64,000 nucleotides of DNA, from contig NC_079517.1 in the NCBI RefSeq assembly GCF_000801105.2, positions 5,704,001 through 5,768,000 of the forward strand, given 5' to 3'. The notes beneath the pieces are model-generated. The model ran no database searches and had not been told where the DNA came from. It saw nothing but the letters and a program-made list of their open reading frames with translations. This DNA is from Raphanus sativus (Eukaryota > Streptophyta > Magnoliopsida > Brassicales > Brassicaceae). Positions 10,918-22,709 of the stretch are shown here, in pieces (position 1 is the stretch's first letter; each line of letters starts with the position of its first letter). A program made the translations under genes and the position numbers.

Positions 10918-13110
10918 TCACGCCTCAATTTTCCATCCACGCTCAGCCAGATCTTGAATCACACGCTTTGCAGCTTCTGCATTATCGTTAAGAGGAGTGT
11001 AACTCCACTTCTCAACCATCTTGAGATATATTGGAAATCCAACATACGTCAGAATTCACACACACACACACAAAAAAAAAAAAAACAGAGAAGGATGTCG
11101 CAGATTAAAGCTATCAAAATCTGGAGTAGAGTTATTAGAATTACATCTTCTTTGCCGGTTAAAGGCCGAACAGCTCCTCTTTCACGAAGGGTCTTCTGGA
11201 AGTCTGAGAATTTCCATGTACACCTTTCAGCACCCACAACATACACTGGTTTCCTGTTGTGATGAATCTAAGTAAGTTTCAGTATCATCTAAAGAATGAG
11301 AAACAGAAGAGGATGTTTTTTTCTCACTCAAAACATACCCGGTAGTACATGCCTCGCTCAACATACTTATAGAGTCAGCAGTTATGATAAAAGCATCGGC
11401 TAAAGCTAGATGCCCCAAATGCGGATTAGGCTCTGAGAAACGGAAGAAGAAGAAGAAGAAGAGAAAGCATCAGACTTTTGACATGGATACGTTGGGGATA
11501 TATCTAAAATCCTTCACCTTTTCCATCCCAAATGTAGACCTTCGGGTTAGACCTCAATTCTCTAGTTACCATCTCTTTGACCTGAAGAAAGATTGAGAAA
11601 GCATGATGACCATATCCGCTCCATCCACATGAATGTGATATTTTCTCTAGAGAGTTATACTTACCTTCTTCGGTGTTCTTCTTGAAAAAGATATTCTTAG
11701 GCACCCACAGCTCCAGAGGATACTGTGAAGCATACCACACAGTTGCTTAGCAAGATCAACACCATACAAACAGTTCCCTACACAAAAATAACGAGAAAAA
11801 AAAACTTCAAAACGCAGTTATAATGACAACTCATCAAGTTAAGGAGCAAGTGTTTTTACTTGTAGGTCCTCCAATATTAACCACAACCAAAGGTTTTTTT
11901 GACAGGGAGGCAAACTCGTCCTTCCATTTCAAATTAGCATTTCTCAGAGTAGAAGAGTCCACGTTGTGAAGAGCTCCAGTAGTGAGAAACTGGATACCAT
12001 AAATTCGAGCTTGTTACCAGTTTCCATCAAAGCCCCTTTAATGAACATTTGAAATGACACATACCACATTTCTACCTGGAGGTTCACGTGGAGTTACCCA
12101 CGGCCTGAGAAAGAAAGGGATTTGCTTTTTTCCTTCAGGTGTTAAAGAAAAGTAATCATGACGAGGTGTGATCACTAGATCAAATCTTTCGAGACGCGAC
12201 CTTGGATGTTGTACCTGGATGTACAAATGGACAACTAACTCAGTTTGCTAAATGGCAAACCATATCACAAAAAAAAAACAAAGACTATGAGGCCAAGATT
12301 GTTTTTTTTAACAAGGAAGAGACTTAACCTGAACAACAAAAACATAATCCATAGCTAGTCGTCTAATGGAGCTTGCGACAGAAATAGTATCACGACCAGA
12401 TGCCACCACTAACAAAGGGCCACTCCTAATCATCATAAAGACAAACAAACATAGCTGATTCAAGATCAAAGCAATGAGCAGTTTTAAAACTGTTTAAGTC
12501 TGAAAGAACAAAACCAATGAGGTTTAATAAATACTTGTCAAAGGTACGACGAGCCATGGCAACAATCAACTTCGCATCAGCTATCTCAGTCACATCCCTG
12601 ATTCCTGTACCAGATCTTCTGTCAACAGATTCATTTGCTTTGAAGGAGAATCCAGAACATACACATCTGATGAACTGGTCAAGCTTTTTGTAGAGAGAGA
12701 TAGGAAGCCAATGAAGCCACCTATAGATTCCTCCTCTTGTCCTAGCGACACTCTATACACAGTAGAAACAAACTCACTGAGAAAAAATGGATAAAGAGAC
12801 ACACTTTTCGACTCTTAGATGGAAAGACTCATAATAAACATTGAGAAAAAATGGATAAAGAGACACACTTTTTGATTCTTAAGATGGAAAGAATAGTGTT
12901 TTTTTTTTGGTTTTGGACGGAGATTATTACATAGTAGAGGTGGTGGCGATCGTAAAGGCCTAATGATCGAACGAGGCCGATGCACTGATTCTCCGCGCCG
13001 GCGCAGCCGTTTCCGATAACTATGGCTCGTTTCACTACGCGGGAGATACCTCCCTGGGGATTAGCGGAGGGACCGGTGACGGCTACTTCCGGTGGCTGTG
13101 TTGGTCGCAT
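10918..13110 (-). CDS. ELM1-like protein, DUF1022 (At5g06180 type)
   Basis: A multi-exon minus-strand gene. Exon 1 (12931-13110) encodes MRPTQPPEVAVTGPSANP and continues to a GT donor after LYDRHHLYY. The next exon starts at 12752 with SVARTRGGIYRWLHWLP. Later exons encode LVVASGRDTISVASSIRR, then RFDLVITPRHDYFSL, VVVNIGGPT, FSRRTPKK, PKVYIWDGK, HLGHLALADAFIITADSIS and KPVYVVGAERCTWKFSDFQ. The last exon ends NDNAEAAKRVIQDLAERG..IEA at the stop 10918-10920. These segments are the DUF1022/ELM1 family in order. Arabidopsis ELM1 sits on the outer mitochondrial membrane and recruits DRP3 proteins for fission; this is the paralogous lineage, so a fission role is inference. No membrane segment is evident. 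No broken frame was seen in the segments read. Confidence 0.85.
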
Positions 13111-13757
13111 GACAGTTGAGAAAAAGGGAAGTTTCAGAGTTTTTACTTTTTAGTTTCCTTTTGGTAAACTGAATATGAGAAGAACTTAATTGAAACCGGA
13201 AAAAACCGAAAACCAACTTAAACCATGAAATGGCGCCGGGAAGTGTTATTTTGTGTGAAAGTTGAGTTTTGAAAAAAAAACTTTTAAAATATAAATTGTG
13301 CTGTTTATAAAATTTTGTGTTATATTATGTGAGTTGTTCAAAAAAAAAAGGGTGTTATATTGTGTGATTAGTATATTGTTTATCTTATAATGACCACTTA
13401 AACTTCTTTTTTATGTGAAAAAACACTTAACTTGTTTAGATTGTTGAAATTTCTTACGTTTTCTTATATAACTGGACAGTTACTACTTCGACGAGTTAAT
13501 AGTTTTTTTTTGGCCTCCAAACCTATATATACACATAGATTTGTCAAGAACTAATACTTAGAGTCACAATCACAGTTATAAGGACGAGTTAATAGATGAT
13601 ACCATAACATGTATACATATAAAACAATAGAATTTTTACAGAGGAAAACATCATTCAAACATGGCCAACATTTTGTTCTTGCTCTAGGGTAGGAGGGGGT
13701 ATTAAATTATTAGAACTGGCCTTTGATAAAACATGCATATATATATAAACGTAAAAA
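13111..13757. other. Spacer between the ELM1-like gene and the sucrose transporter
   Basis: Contains the promoter side of the ELM1-like gene (reads leftward) and the 3' flank of the transporter. It is AT-rich, with runs of A and T near 13270-13350. No RNA gene or transposon ends are visible. Confidence 0.5.
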
Positions 13758-15491
13758 CTAAGGTAGAACGGTTAATGCGACTACGGCACTGATTGCCGCT
13801 GCAATTGCTCCGACCACAAATCCTGGTAGGTTTCCACCTCCAAACAACGAATCTAACGGTCCAGATCCAAATGACACCACCAATTGTGGTATCACGATTG
13901 CCAAATTTAAAACTCCCAATGAAAGTCCTGTGCGTAGAGTTAGCACGTTAGAAAAAGGTGGACAACTGTTTTAATTTGATATCTTAATAATTATGTTACA
14001 AAATAATGAATAAAATCACACGTTTTACTTAGTAATATATCTTTGGATTCAAAGTAGAAACAAGATACTGTACCTTGGCCGGCGCCAGAGCTACTTGATA
14101 TTATGGAAGCTAGTGCGAAGGGGATACTGAAAGTGACCTGATACCAACAAAGTGAGTTAATATGACTGACAAAATAATTAACGGATGGTTAATGATTGTA
14201 ACAAGAGAATGGGAAAAAAAAAGTCAAGATGGAGACTTACAGCAAGTGGAATACCAAGAATAGCAAATAGAGTCAATGCTCCAGCTCTAATGCCATCGGT
14301 CGGACCAGCGAACTCACCGGCGGTTTTCCGGTGATCCTCCGCCAACTTTGAAACCAAAACCGTCATGCCCAAACACACTGCTAGGATAAAATTCACAACC
14401 CCCCAAAGCCGTTTAGCTCCACCCAGTTTCTTACTAAGCCATTCAATACCAAGCGACATAAACCCGAGAACGATCGCATTTAACATCAGCCCCAACGCAC
14501 CAACGTGCACTCCTTGGTTATAAAGCCTCTTCGGAATCTCGGTTCCTCCCGAGTCTCCACCGTACACCTCACGACCCACCCAGTCGGTATCGAATAAAAG
14601 GAAAGGGAACCACGCGATCCAGTTCAAGGCCGTGACGATTATCAGCATCCACATGGGACGTTCCATCACCTTGAACGCTCCAAAGATCTCTCCGAAAAAC
14701 GGAGTTTTCACGTCGGCGTCTTCTTTCTCCGGCGACCATTGTTTGTCTTTGACGTAGTAGAGCGACACGACGGTGAGGGAAAGCAGTAGAATGATAGAGA
14801 GGAAGAAACAGCTCTTGAGATTCGCGCAGTATATATCGCACGCCTTAGTCATCGTGAACGGAAACATCTTGTGGAGGTTGGTGTACGACCCCGCCGCGTA
14901 TCCCAAAATGTTCCCCACAGCCATGAAGAAGGAGAAAAACGCGTTTGCGGTCCGCGTTTTCTTCGCGTCTCCCGCGGCCAAATCCGCTAAGAAAGCGCGG
15001 CAAGGTCCTTGGAGAGTGTTGTTGGCCACGTCGAGGATCCAGAACCCGAGAGCGAAGAACCAGATGGCGCGCACCTTCACGGCCTCGTCGAGTTTGTCTC
15101 CCGCCAGCTGGCCGATATCAGCCGCGTATCCGATCAGCAGACCAGCGACCGCGACGAGGACGGCTCCGGAAGCGATGAAAGGACGGCGACGACCGAACCT
15201 CGAGGTGCATCGGTCGCTGTAGTAACCGACGGTTGGCTGGACGAGCATGCCGGAGATGGGACCGCATAGCCAGATGAGGGAAGACCACTTGTGTGGGATT
15301 CCGAGAAGCTGCACGTAAGGAGTCAGGAGAGACAGCTGCAGAGCCCAACCGAACTGTACACCAGCTGCGATGGAAGATACGGATATGATTTTCCTCAGGG
15401 GCGATGGTTCACCGGTATGTACCACCACCGTGGATGACGACGATTGCGTCTCTAAAGCAGCCTCGTTTTTCGGGGCTTGGAGGGAACTCAT
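13758..15491 (-). CDS. Sucrose/H+ symporter, SUC family (SUC9/SUC8-like)
   Basis: Three exons, 14241-15491, 14074-14137 and 13758-13927, sum to 1485 nt and encode an intact 494-residue protein, the usual size for plant SUC/SUT carriers. It is a major-facilitator protein of the plasma membrane that moves sucrose with protons. Visible family signatures are [20 protein letters not shown] in TM1, [20 protein letters not shown] in the TM2-loop, [13 protein letters not shown] in the first conserved cytosolic loop, and [11 protein letters not shown] in TM4. The central loop carries a charged stretch ([13 protein letters not shown]). The C-terminus is hydrophobic and ends VVALTVLP. Position beside the ELM1-like gene matches Arabidopsis SUC9 (At5g06170), but SUC8, SUC7 and SUC5 are very similar, so the subtype rests on synteny. 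A Helitron ends 251 bp upstream of the ATG. Confidence 0.93.
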
Positions 15492-15550
15492 ATTGGGTCA
15501 CAATTTGTTTTCTTTTGTTTTGTGTGTGTTTGTGATGGATGAGACGAGAG

Positions 15551-15560
15551 ATGTATATAG
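15551..15560 (-). promoter_or_regulatory. Candidate TATA box of the sucrose transporter
   Basis: On the minus strand this reads CTATATACAT, about 60-70 bp upstream of the transporter ATG. It lies in the 250 bp between the ATG and the adjoining Helitron, so the core promoter is outside the transposon. The call rests on sequence and position only. Confidence 0.45.
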
Positions 15561-15741
15561 GCAAGGTGAAGAGGAATGCGATCTTTGATTACTGTCTGTA
15601 ATTATATTTTTGGAATGTATTACATAACTGAATATCCGTTTGAAGTTGGATCACAGCTGTTTTTGTCAAGTAAATATTTGTATCCAGTGCTGTAATTCAC
15701 ATATCCTTGTTAGATAAATCTGTGTTTTATGATAATGGTAA

Positions 15742-16654
15742 CTAGATCTTGACCCGCCCAACCGGGCGGGTATTTATTTTATGTTTTTAGTTATTTATTT
15801 ATAAATTATATATTTGTAATAATTAAACAAAAATTCAGATTGAAAATTAACATTTGTAGTTATAATAAAAATTAAAAGTTTAAAAAAATATTTTGATATA
15901 AATTTTAAATTCTTAATTAAAATAATATAGAAATGGGTCATAATTTTTTCCAATTCCAAAATCTTAGCATTCTTAATAACAAATAAAATAACTTATAAAT
16001 ACATAAAATATATAAACATATTTGAAATTAAAACAAATTTGTTAAAAAAAAATCTTACGCCATTGTTGTTTATTTCTATAGTTGATCCGTGGCCGTATAA
16101 ATATTTGCTTTCACTTCAATTTTTTCTTTGTTCTAATGATAATATATATATATATATATACATAATTGTTAGTATAACATTTTAAAACAATTTTTTTATT
16201 TATTACTTTAAATAATTATATTATGTGATTTTAATCGTCTATTATATCACATTGTATCATATAAAAATCTAATATTTATAACTAATTGGACTTATATTAT
16301 AAAAGTGTTATGCTAACAATTTATAAATAAAATATTTTATATTTTATTTATATGATATATAAATTGATTTTGATGTGCGATTTTTATTTTATTATTTTTA
16401 TTAATAAATATTGAAAAATATTAAATGTTAACAAAAAATCTATAAGGAAATTTATTTTGGTTAAAATTCATTCTATTAAAGAAATCTATTATTTAAATTA
16501 GGAAAAGACATTAAATATTTAAATCTCTCATTTAAATAAGGAAAAGATAAAATTCTCTAATATCTTTGTTACCAAACAAAATTTAGTTTTTTTAAAGACT
16601 CCTATCCCTATTACCAAACAAAAGCTTAAAGTACTTCTATTTTAATAAGATAGA
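15742..16654 (-). mobile_element. Non-autonomous Helitron
   Basis: On the minus strand the element starts TCTATCTTATTAAAATAG and ends in an 8-bp stem hairpin (ACCCGCCC, loop GGTT, GGGCGGGT) followed by CAAGAT and CTAG. The flanking bases are A on the 5' side and T on the 3' side, the A/T insertion site typical of Helitrons. It is 913 bp long, very AT-rich and has no Rep/helicase frame. Its 3' end faces the sucrose transporter promoter. Confidence 0.85.
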
Positions 16655-16943
16655 TGTCAAAACGTAAATATTGGGCATAAAGAGCTGTATTAACAAAAAT
16701 CCGTTACTTTAATCCATTTCCATCTACATTTAATCACAAAATCCAGTTAATTAAAGCCCTTTTTCAAAAAAAAAAAAAAAAAAAATCCAGTTAATTACTT
16801 ATCTATCTAAGGCATATATATCCTTGTTAGTTTTGTTTTAGTAACACAGCTAACATAAATCATTCACAGACTTTAGTGACATTTCCCATATGTCCATTTT
16901 ATACTTGGTGACGATCGTGATATATTATTGGCTTTATAGAACA

Positions 16944-19727
16944 CTAGTGGTATTCCGGCGCTACGCGCCGGGTTCGGATGGTTTATTTTTAAATGAATTT
17001 ATCACTTATTTTATGATTCTAGTAAAAAAAATATGTTTAAAATATGAAAATGAAATATGTTAAAAGGAGAATGATATTTTTTTTATTTATTTGATAGTGA
17101 TTAGCAATCGTAGTATATTATTTTGTTTTGAAGTTGTTTTGGTTTAAAGTAGAATAACATAAGTGATTGTAACTGATTGATTCAATAAAAATAGAATAAA
17201 AATTGTTAGTTGTGACAAAGTTAATTTAGTTGAATTTTAAACATAATCTTCGAGAATATATATATATATATATATATACACATATTTTGTGTTAATACTA
17301 ATATGAAAATCTAAAACAATATATAAACGAAACTGAAAATTGGATCATAAAAAGGCCCCTTATAAATTGGATCATAAAAAGGCCTCTTATAAATGCGTGA
17401 GAGATGTGTTCCTTTTCTAAAAAGAAAGCAATTTGCTAATCTGGTTGGGGCCATCAATGAGTTTACTTTTGTAAAGGTGCGAGTGTCTGCTTGCAAACTA
17501 TTTGTGGAAGGGTTTACCGTCTTATTTTGTTGAACATTATTTGCTGGCAGCAGTACAATTGTGATTGCATTGTTACTTTGAAAAATAAATGGAAGTACAC
17601 TGCATTTCAGAAATCGACCTTTGAAGATTATTCAAAGGAATAATGCCTAATGAGAAGACCAAAGCGATAAACACTTAATCGAAGTCGTTAAATTTCAGGC
17701 ACATCAATGATCAAACATAGAAAAATAACTCACCTCAGAGCATAGAAGATGTTTTATTTACATCAAAAGACATGAAGAAATTAATCTACCTGACACTTAA
17801 TTCAAGCTCTTGGTTCCTTAGTTGTGACCAACGCTCCAGCTATAGTGGTTCCCTGAGATGTCTCCAGTCTCTCTGAAATTTGATCAAGAGCATTGCCCGA
17901 GCTCAGGGTCAACATTAGATGAATTTGATTGATATTATATATATTCATATGGAGTACATTCAACATATATAGAACAGTATAAGAAGTTACCAATAGCCTT
18001 CTCAAGCAGTGGATCATCTTCATCAATCATTTGATAAGACTTTGTCAAGACATTGTTCTTAAAATAGGCACTCCAGTTAAAGAAAATCTCAGGTTTGATT
18101 CTTCTAGGCTCTTCAATCTAAGAACATTTAGTATCTTTTACCTGAAGTGAAGCACATAAACCTAGAGTTAGTTTCCATGGTAATGGTTGGGAGTTACATA
18201 CAAAATGAATACCAAAACTGCGTATAGTCTACCTCCTCAAATTTAACATCAACGTTCTTCAAGACCGTCAGCCATAATATTTGAACTTCTTTGTCTGCAG
18301 TAAAACACATGGAAACATATTAAGTTGTTTTTTATCTTTCCAAAATACTTAAACAAAAACAAAAACAAAGAAGACACAGTGGTCCTGAAGTTACTTTCTG
18401 CAGTTTATTCCTCTCTTTGGTCCATCTTTGTATCTTATGGAGTTGGTTCGACTTCAGTAGTTCCATTGACAATATCATAATGCTGTGCATTTCAAGATAC
18501 CAAGTTAGAATTCAAGAGGAGGTTTAAGAAATATATATACCACTGCTGAATAGTTGAGGTAGCAAAAAAGAGTATACACAAATGCCCATAGTTTTCAATT
18601 GGTAGATTTATTTGTTTGGATTTTCTCAAAAAGAGTATACACAAATGCTCATTGTCACACTTCTTCCAACGTTCTCTCCATAAAATGAAATAAAAAGAGA
18701 TGAGTCAACTAACCCATCTCACGATAAGGAAAATCAAAAACATCTAAAGAAAACGGCTCACTTTTCCTATGCTTCCTGGCGGTTTAAGACAGTACTCAAA
18801 CGATACATTTGAAACCTGAGAGACATTTTCCAACTTCTTCGCTTATTTAAAAGTAGCATGTGTTTCCTCTTCATACCGAAAAAGAACCCAGATTCATGCT
18901 CCAGCCTAACATCACATCAACCAAATTACTAAAATTAACTGTGTTTTTCAAGCTTGGTAGAAATTGAACTAAGAAGTAAAAATGAGAAGATGTGACTGAT
19001 TTCAGAAATTTGATCCAATAAATCCAAAACCCATATTCAAACGCAAACGTAGAAAAGTCATCAAATTGCAAACCTTTCCAAGATTTGCTTGAGGGGATTT
19101 GGCAAACTCCTTAATCAACATCCCAGTGACTTTCGAGATCTTTGTTGTGCGAATGAAAAGTAATTATTGAAAACTAATCAGTGTATAAGAAAATTAAACA
19201 AAACCTTTGCATCACTGAGCAGCATATGGACGCCCATCAGCTCCCAACCTTTCTTAACATTCCCGGCTTCCCTAAATCACAGGAGTCTGGTCTTGGCTGT
19301 CTGTCTGCAACGACCGGCCTTCGAACTAATCTGAGAGCTCGCCATGGTTGAACAGATTGTATGAGTAGAAGGTGATTGCTTTAGTCGGAAAAGGAAACGA
19401 TTCAGGTTCATCTCTCATAGGGAATAAGGTGGAATTAAAGAAGAACTGAAGAGGATGTAGTGAGATTAGTAATTTCTGGGAAGCGTTATGTGACTGCAAA
19501 AGCTGAAAGGGAATCGCAAGCGTGACGGTTTCACGACTCCGACGAAGAGACCTAGAGTTAATATTTGTACGGAGCCCATCAATAAGTTTCTAAACCGAAA
19601 TTTTTTTTTTGATTTTGCAGGATCGATTTCAGGAGAGATTGAGATTCCACGTGTCAACAAAAGCCCCTGTGTTAAATGCTGATGTGGCGGAAGGAGGTGC
19701 CAGAAAAGTCTGCTTTATATATTAAGA
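16944..19727 (-). mobile_element. Helitron carrying host gene fragments
   Basis: On the minus strand it starts TCTTAATATATAAAGCAG with flanking A, and ends in a 7-bp stem hairpin (CCGGCGC, loop GTA, GCGCCGG) followed by AATACCA, CTAG and flanking T. The length is 2784 bp. No RepHel frame is seen, so it is non-autonomous. It contains exons of a NAP1-type gene with introns retained (17991-18481). It also holds a second coding-like stretch (about 19080-19270) reading ISKVTGMLIKEFAKSPQ and GWELMGVHMLLSD, whose source I do not recognise. Direction and ends are clear; the outer boundaries would be settled by an empty-site comparison. Confidence 0.8.
17991..18481 (-). pseudogene. Captured nucleosome assembly protein 1 (NAP1) exon fragments
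   Basis: Three minus-strand pieces occur in NAP1 order. Near 18433-18481 the sequence reads YDIVNGTTEVE (NAP1 proteins have a YxIVNGxxEVE segment). Near 18237-18297 it reads LWLTVLKNVDV (NAP1: FWLTAxKNN). At 17991-18117 it reads IEEPRRIKPEIFFNW, then AYFKNNVLTKSYQMIDEDDP and LLEKAIG, ending at a GT donor. NAP1 proteins are histone H2A/H2B chaperones. Only part of the central domain is present, introns separate the pieces, and they sit wholly inside a Helitron, so this is a transduplicated fragment and not a working gene. Confidence 0.8.
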
Positions 19728-20941
19728 TGGGCCCTAACAGACCATGGGCTTAAGTTCAATACTCAAAACCCGGAAGGAGATTGGATTAGGGTAAAACATG
19801 TCTCCCATATATAAAGCATTCTCGCCTCTTCACTCAATTCATATGGTATATTGGTATTGCAGCGATTTTATGGGTTCGAACATTGGTCTCTTATGTTTAT
19901 CGTTTTCATTTGTGTGGCGCAGCCCTTAAGATCGCCTTCCAAAAAAGCTCAATGGAAGCGTGTCGAGTCATAGCTGCGCTATATTGAAAAAAAAACATAG
20001 GGTTTGTTCTTTAGGGTTCTCCTAAGCAACTCACCCGTCATTTTTCTTCCTGATTCTTTTATCGGCACGAGGCTTTTTCGGCACTAGAATCTTTAGTCAC
20101 CTTTTCTCTGCTCTCTTGGGATATAACTTTTTATCTGCTAGAGATGTTAGCGTTTGGGGATTTTCAGATCTTAGTTCGAATCTTCAGTATCTCGTGCTTT
20201 ATAGTCTGGTCGAATACATAACTTTATTTGTTAATTGTTTTTAGGTTGTCTTGTTTTTTTTTTCTTTGGAAAACGGTGGAAAATGAGGAACAAATAAAAT
20301 GTGAATCAAGACTTAATTGTTTTGAAACAATGTACCAAATTTTGCTTATTGATATTCTGATTCCACCATAGCTTTACCAATTGATTTGTTTTTAGGCGAT
20401 CTCTATGTTGCGATTCCATAGTGGGCTAAACGATGATTCCAAAAGATTTGAACTTTGACAACGAAGTAACTTATCTAAACATCTAGTTTGTAATATATCA
20501 AACCTCACAATATATTTTCGGAATTTATGTTGGCGTGTTCTGTGGTTTGGTTGTTGTGCTGCTTCGTTTGAAAGCATCAAGATTCTCTCGTGGATACTTT
20601 TGGAATAACTTGGATACTTGAAACCCGAAGGAGACAACTGCAATTATTGTTGTTGATTAAAAATCAGCCTCTACCTATCTTATGAGAGATAACATTTAGT
20701 AGTTTTTTTTTGCATACTAAACTCAGTATTTTGTTCCTAGTTCATTCATTCTCTGTTGTTTAATTGATCTTCTTTTGTAACTTGGCGGCTTTACTCTATT
20801 TTCACTTGTATAGCAAAGGTTTTACCGAGTTTGAGAGTTCCAAACTTCTTTCACAAGGAAAGAACAAACAAAATGGCGCTGTTTTATTAGTTATCTACCA
20901 TGACTTTGAATTTTTTTATTCCTAATGATAAGTTAACTCAA
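19728..20941. other. Spacer between two transposons
   Basis: No credible gene. Around 19805-19990 a stretch with TATATAAAG and a GC-richer segment suggests a small transcript, but no known RNA fold was recognised. A minus-strand open frame at 20392-20643 has no recognisable motif. Confidence 0.4.
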
Positions 20942-20944
20942 TCA

Positions 20945-22143
20945 GGGCCTGTTCGTTTGTACATCTGAAAGATGCATTCAGATGGTCTATCTAGATGCCT
21001 TATCCAGATGCTCCATCTGGGTGTTGTTCGTCTCTGCATTTCGTTTATCCATCTAGATGTATTATTTCAATGCAACTACGTTTGTTTGCTTTTTTTTTTT
21101 TCAACTTGCATCTACATCGAGATAAACTTGTTACTAAAATAATTAAAATAGATTTGTTTTAAAAAATTTGGCAGAAATTTGCATTTTCTAAGTTTTGACG
21201 GAAAATTACGTTTTCCCGGTTTTGGCGGAAAATTGCATTTTTTCAGTTTTGACGAGAAATTGTGTTTTCCGGTTTTGACGAGAAATGACGATTTTTGGTT
21301 TTGGCGGGAAATTGCATTTTCCCGGTTTTGGCGGGAAATTGCGTTTTTCCGATTTTGGCATGAAATTGCGTTTTCTCGATTTTGGCGGGAAATTGCATTT
21401 TCCCGGTTTTGGCGGGAAATTACGTTTTCCCGGTTTTGACGAGAAATTGTGTTTTCCGGTTTTGGCGGGAAATTGTGCTTTCCGGTTTTGGGGGGAAATT
21501 ACATTTTCCCGGTTTTGGCGGGAAATTATGTTTTCCGGTTTTGACGAAAAATTGTGTTTTCCGGTTTGACGAAAAAATTGTGTTTTCCGGTTTTGACGGG
21601 AATTGGTGGTTTTGATTTTGGCGGAAAATTGTGTTTTCTCGGTTTTGGCGGGAAATTACTTGGCGGGAAATTGCATTTTCCGGTTTGGGGGGGGGGAATT
21701 ACGTTTTTCGGTTTTGGGAGTGAAATTGTGTTTTCTTGGTTTTGGCGGGAAAATGTGTGTTTTCCGGTTTTGGTGGAAAATTGTCTTTTTTCGATTTCGA
21801 CGAATAATTTTGGCGGGATATTGCGTTTTTTCGATTTTGACGAAAAATTACGTTTTCCGGTTTTGGTGGAAAATTACATTTTCCCGGTTTTGACAAAAAA
21901 TTGTGTTTTTTTCGATTTTGATAGAAAATTGCATTTTTCGGTTTTGGTGGGAATTTTTGGTGAACACTCACCTTCACCCAGATGCTCCGTTAAGACTCAC
22001 CCTCATTTGGATGAGAATTTGAGCTGAGTTTTCATAAATGCAGTTGGGTGATCCATCTGGATGTAGCATTTTAATGTACAAAACGAACATCAACTTGCAT
22101 CTTCACCCAGATGGATCACCCAGATGAGCAAACGAACAGCACC
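20945..22143. mobile_element. PIF/Harbinger-like MITE enclosing an E2F-site minisatellite
   Basis: The left end reads GGGCCTGTTCGTTTG and the inverted right end reads GGTGCTGTTCGTTTG (13 of 15 match). Both sides are flanked by TCA (20942-20944 and 22144-22146), which fits the 3-bp TNA duplication of PIF/Harbinger elements. The subterminal regions carry repeated CATCTGGATG-type motifs in both orientations. There is no transposase. The interior is almost wholly the minisatellite annotated separately. Confidence 0.75.
21170..21960. repeat. 27-28 bp minisatellite with E2F-site cores
   Basis: About 28 imperfect tandem units resemble GGTTTTGGCGGGAAATTG followed by CATTTTCCC. At least eight units contain the exact string TTTTGGCGGGAAA, and others differ by one or two bases. 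TTTGGCGGGAAA is the classic E2F/DP binding consensus. Because 27 is a multiple of 3, the array produces long open frames with a 9-residue period (GFGGKLHFP); these are artefacts of the repeat and not proteins. Confidence 0.88.
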
Positions 22144-22146
22144 TCA

Positions 22147-22709
22147 GTCTCGAATTGACGTTACGTCCGCTTCATTGTAAATTTTTGTAATGATGATCGG
22201 CGAAAATCTGATAGAAATTGTGAAAAGTCTAGCTTGACATAAAATTTTTAACAACGGCCGGCCTAGAAAAACAAAATTTCATATTTCAAACATCCGACTG
22301 GTGATAGAAACAAGAAAAATGAATATATAAAAATAAAATAGTAAGAATGAAAAATATATTATTCCTTGTCAAATTTAATAAGAAATAGTTTTCTTCTATA
22401 TTACTCTACAAAAAAAAAGAATGAGAACAAATGAATAGGAAAAACAAAAATTATGAATAGTAAAAAAAGAATGAGAACAACTTTTAATTTATTTTTTTTA
22501 AATCGTGGAGTAAAATTCGGGTTAAAGATAAAGTCTGATAACCTCTACTGATTGAAAGCTTTCTCGCTTGTGCACCGAAAGTTGAACCAAACACAAACAC
22601 GTGAATGACTATTGCGACAACGAATAACTACTAAACCAGGCCAGCCACTCTAAGGAGATAACATTTGATTAAACCGGGATTTTTTTTTGTCGATCTATCG
22701 GGGTTGTTG
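22147..22709. other. Spacer and promoter of SNX1
   Basis: AT-rich spacer with A-rich runs near 22400-22490, then the 5' leader of the sorting nexin gene. No transposon ends or RNA gene were seen. Confidence 0.5.

Noticed and set aside
11384..11596. Lysine-rich plus-strand open frame (KKKKKK)
   Set aside because: It is antisense to an intron/exon junction of the ELM1-like gene; the lysines come from a GAA/AAG repeat.
14569..15348. Multiple open frames on both strands within the sucrose transporter
   Set aside because: They are shadow frames of the GC-richer first exon of the transporter.
19805..19990. Possible small nuclear RNA gene after a TATATAAAG motif
   Set aside because: No true upstream sequence element and no recognised snRNA or snoRNA core could be identified.
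21170..21960. CRISPR-like repeat array
   Set aside because: Units are contiguous without unique spacers, in plant nuclear DNA inside a MITE; this is a minisatellite.
21179..22027. Several overlapping long open frames with a 9-residue repeat (GFGGKLHFP-like)
   Set aside because: They are produced in all frames by the 27-bp minisatellite, whose unit length is a multiple of three. No start context, splice sites or non-repeat flanks support a protein.
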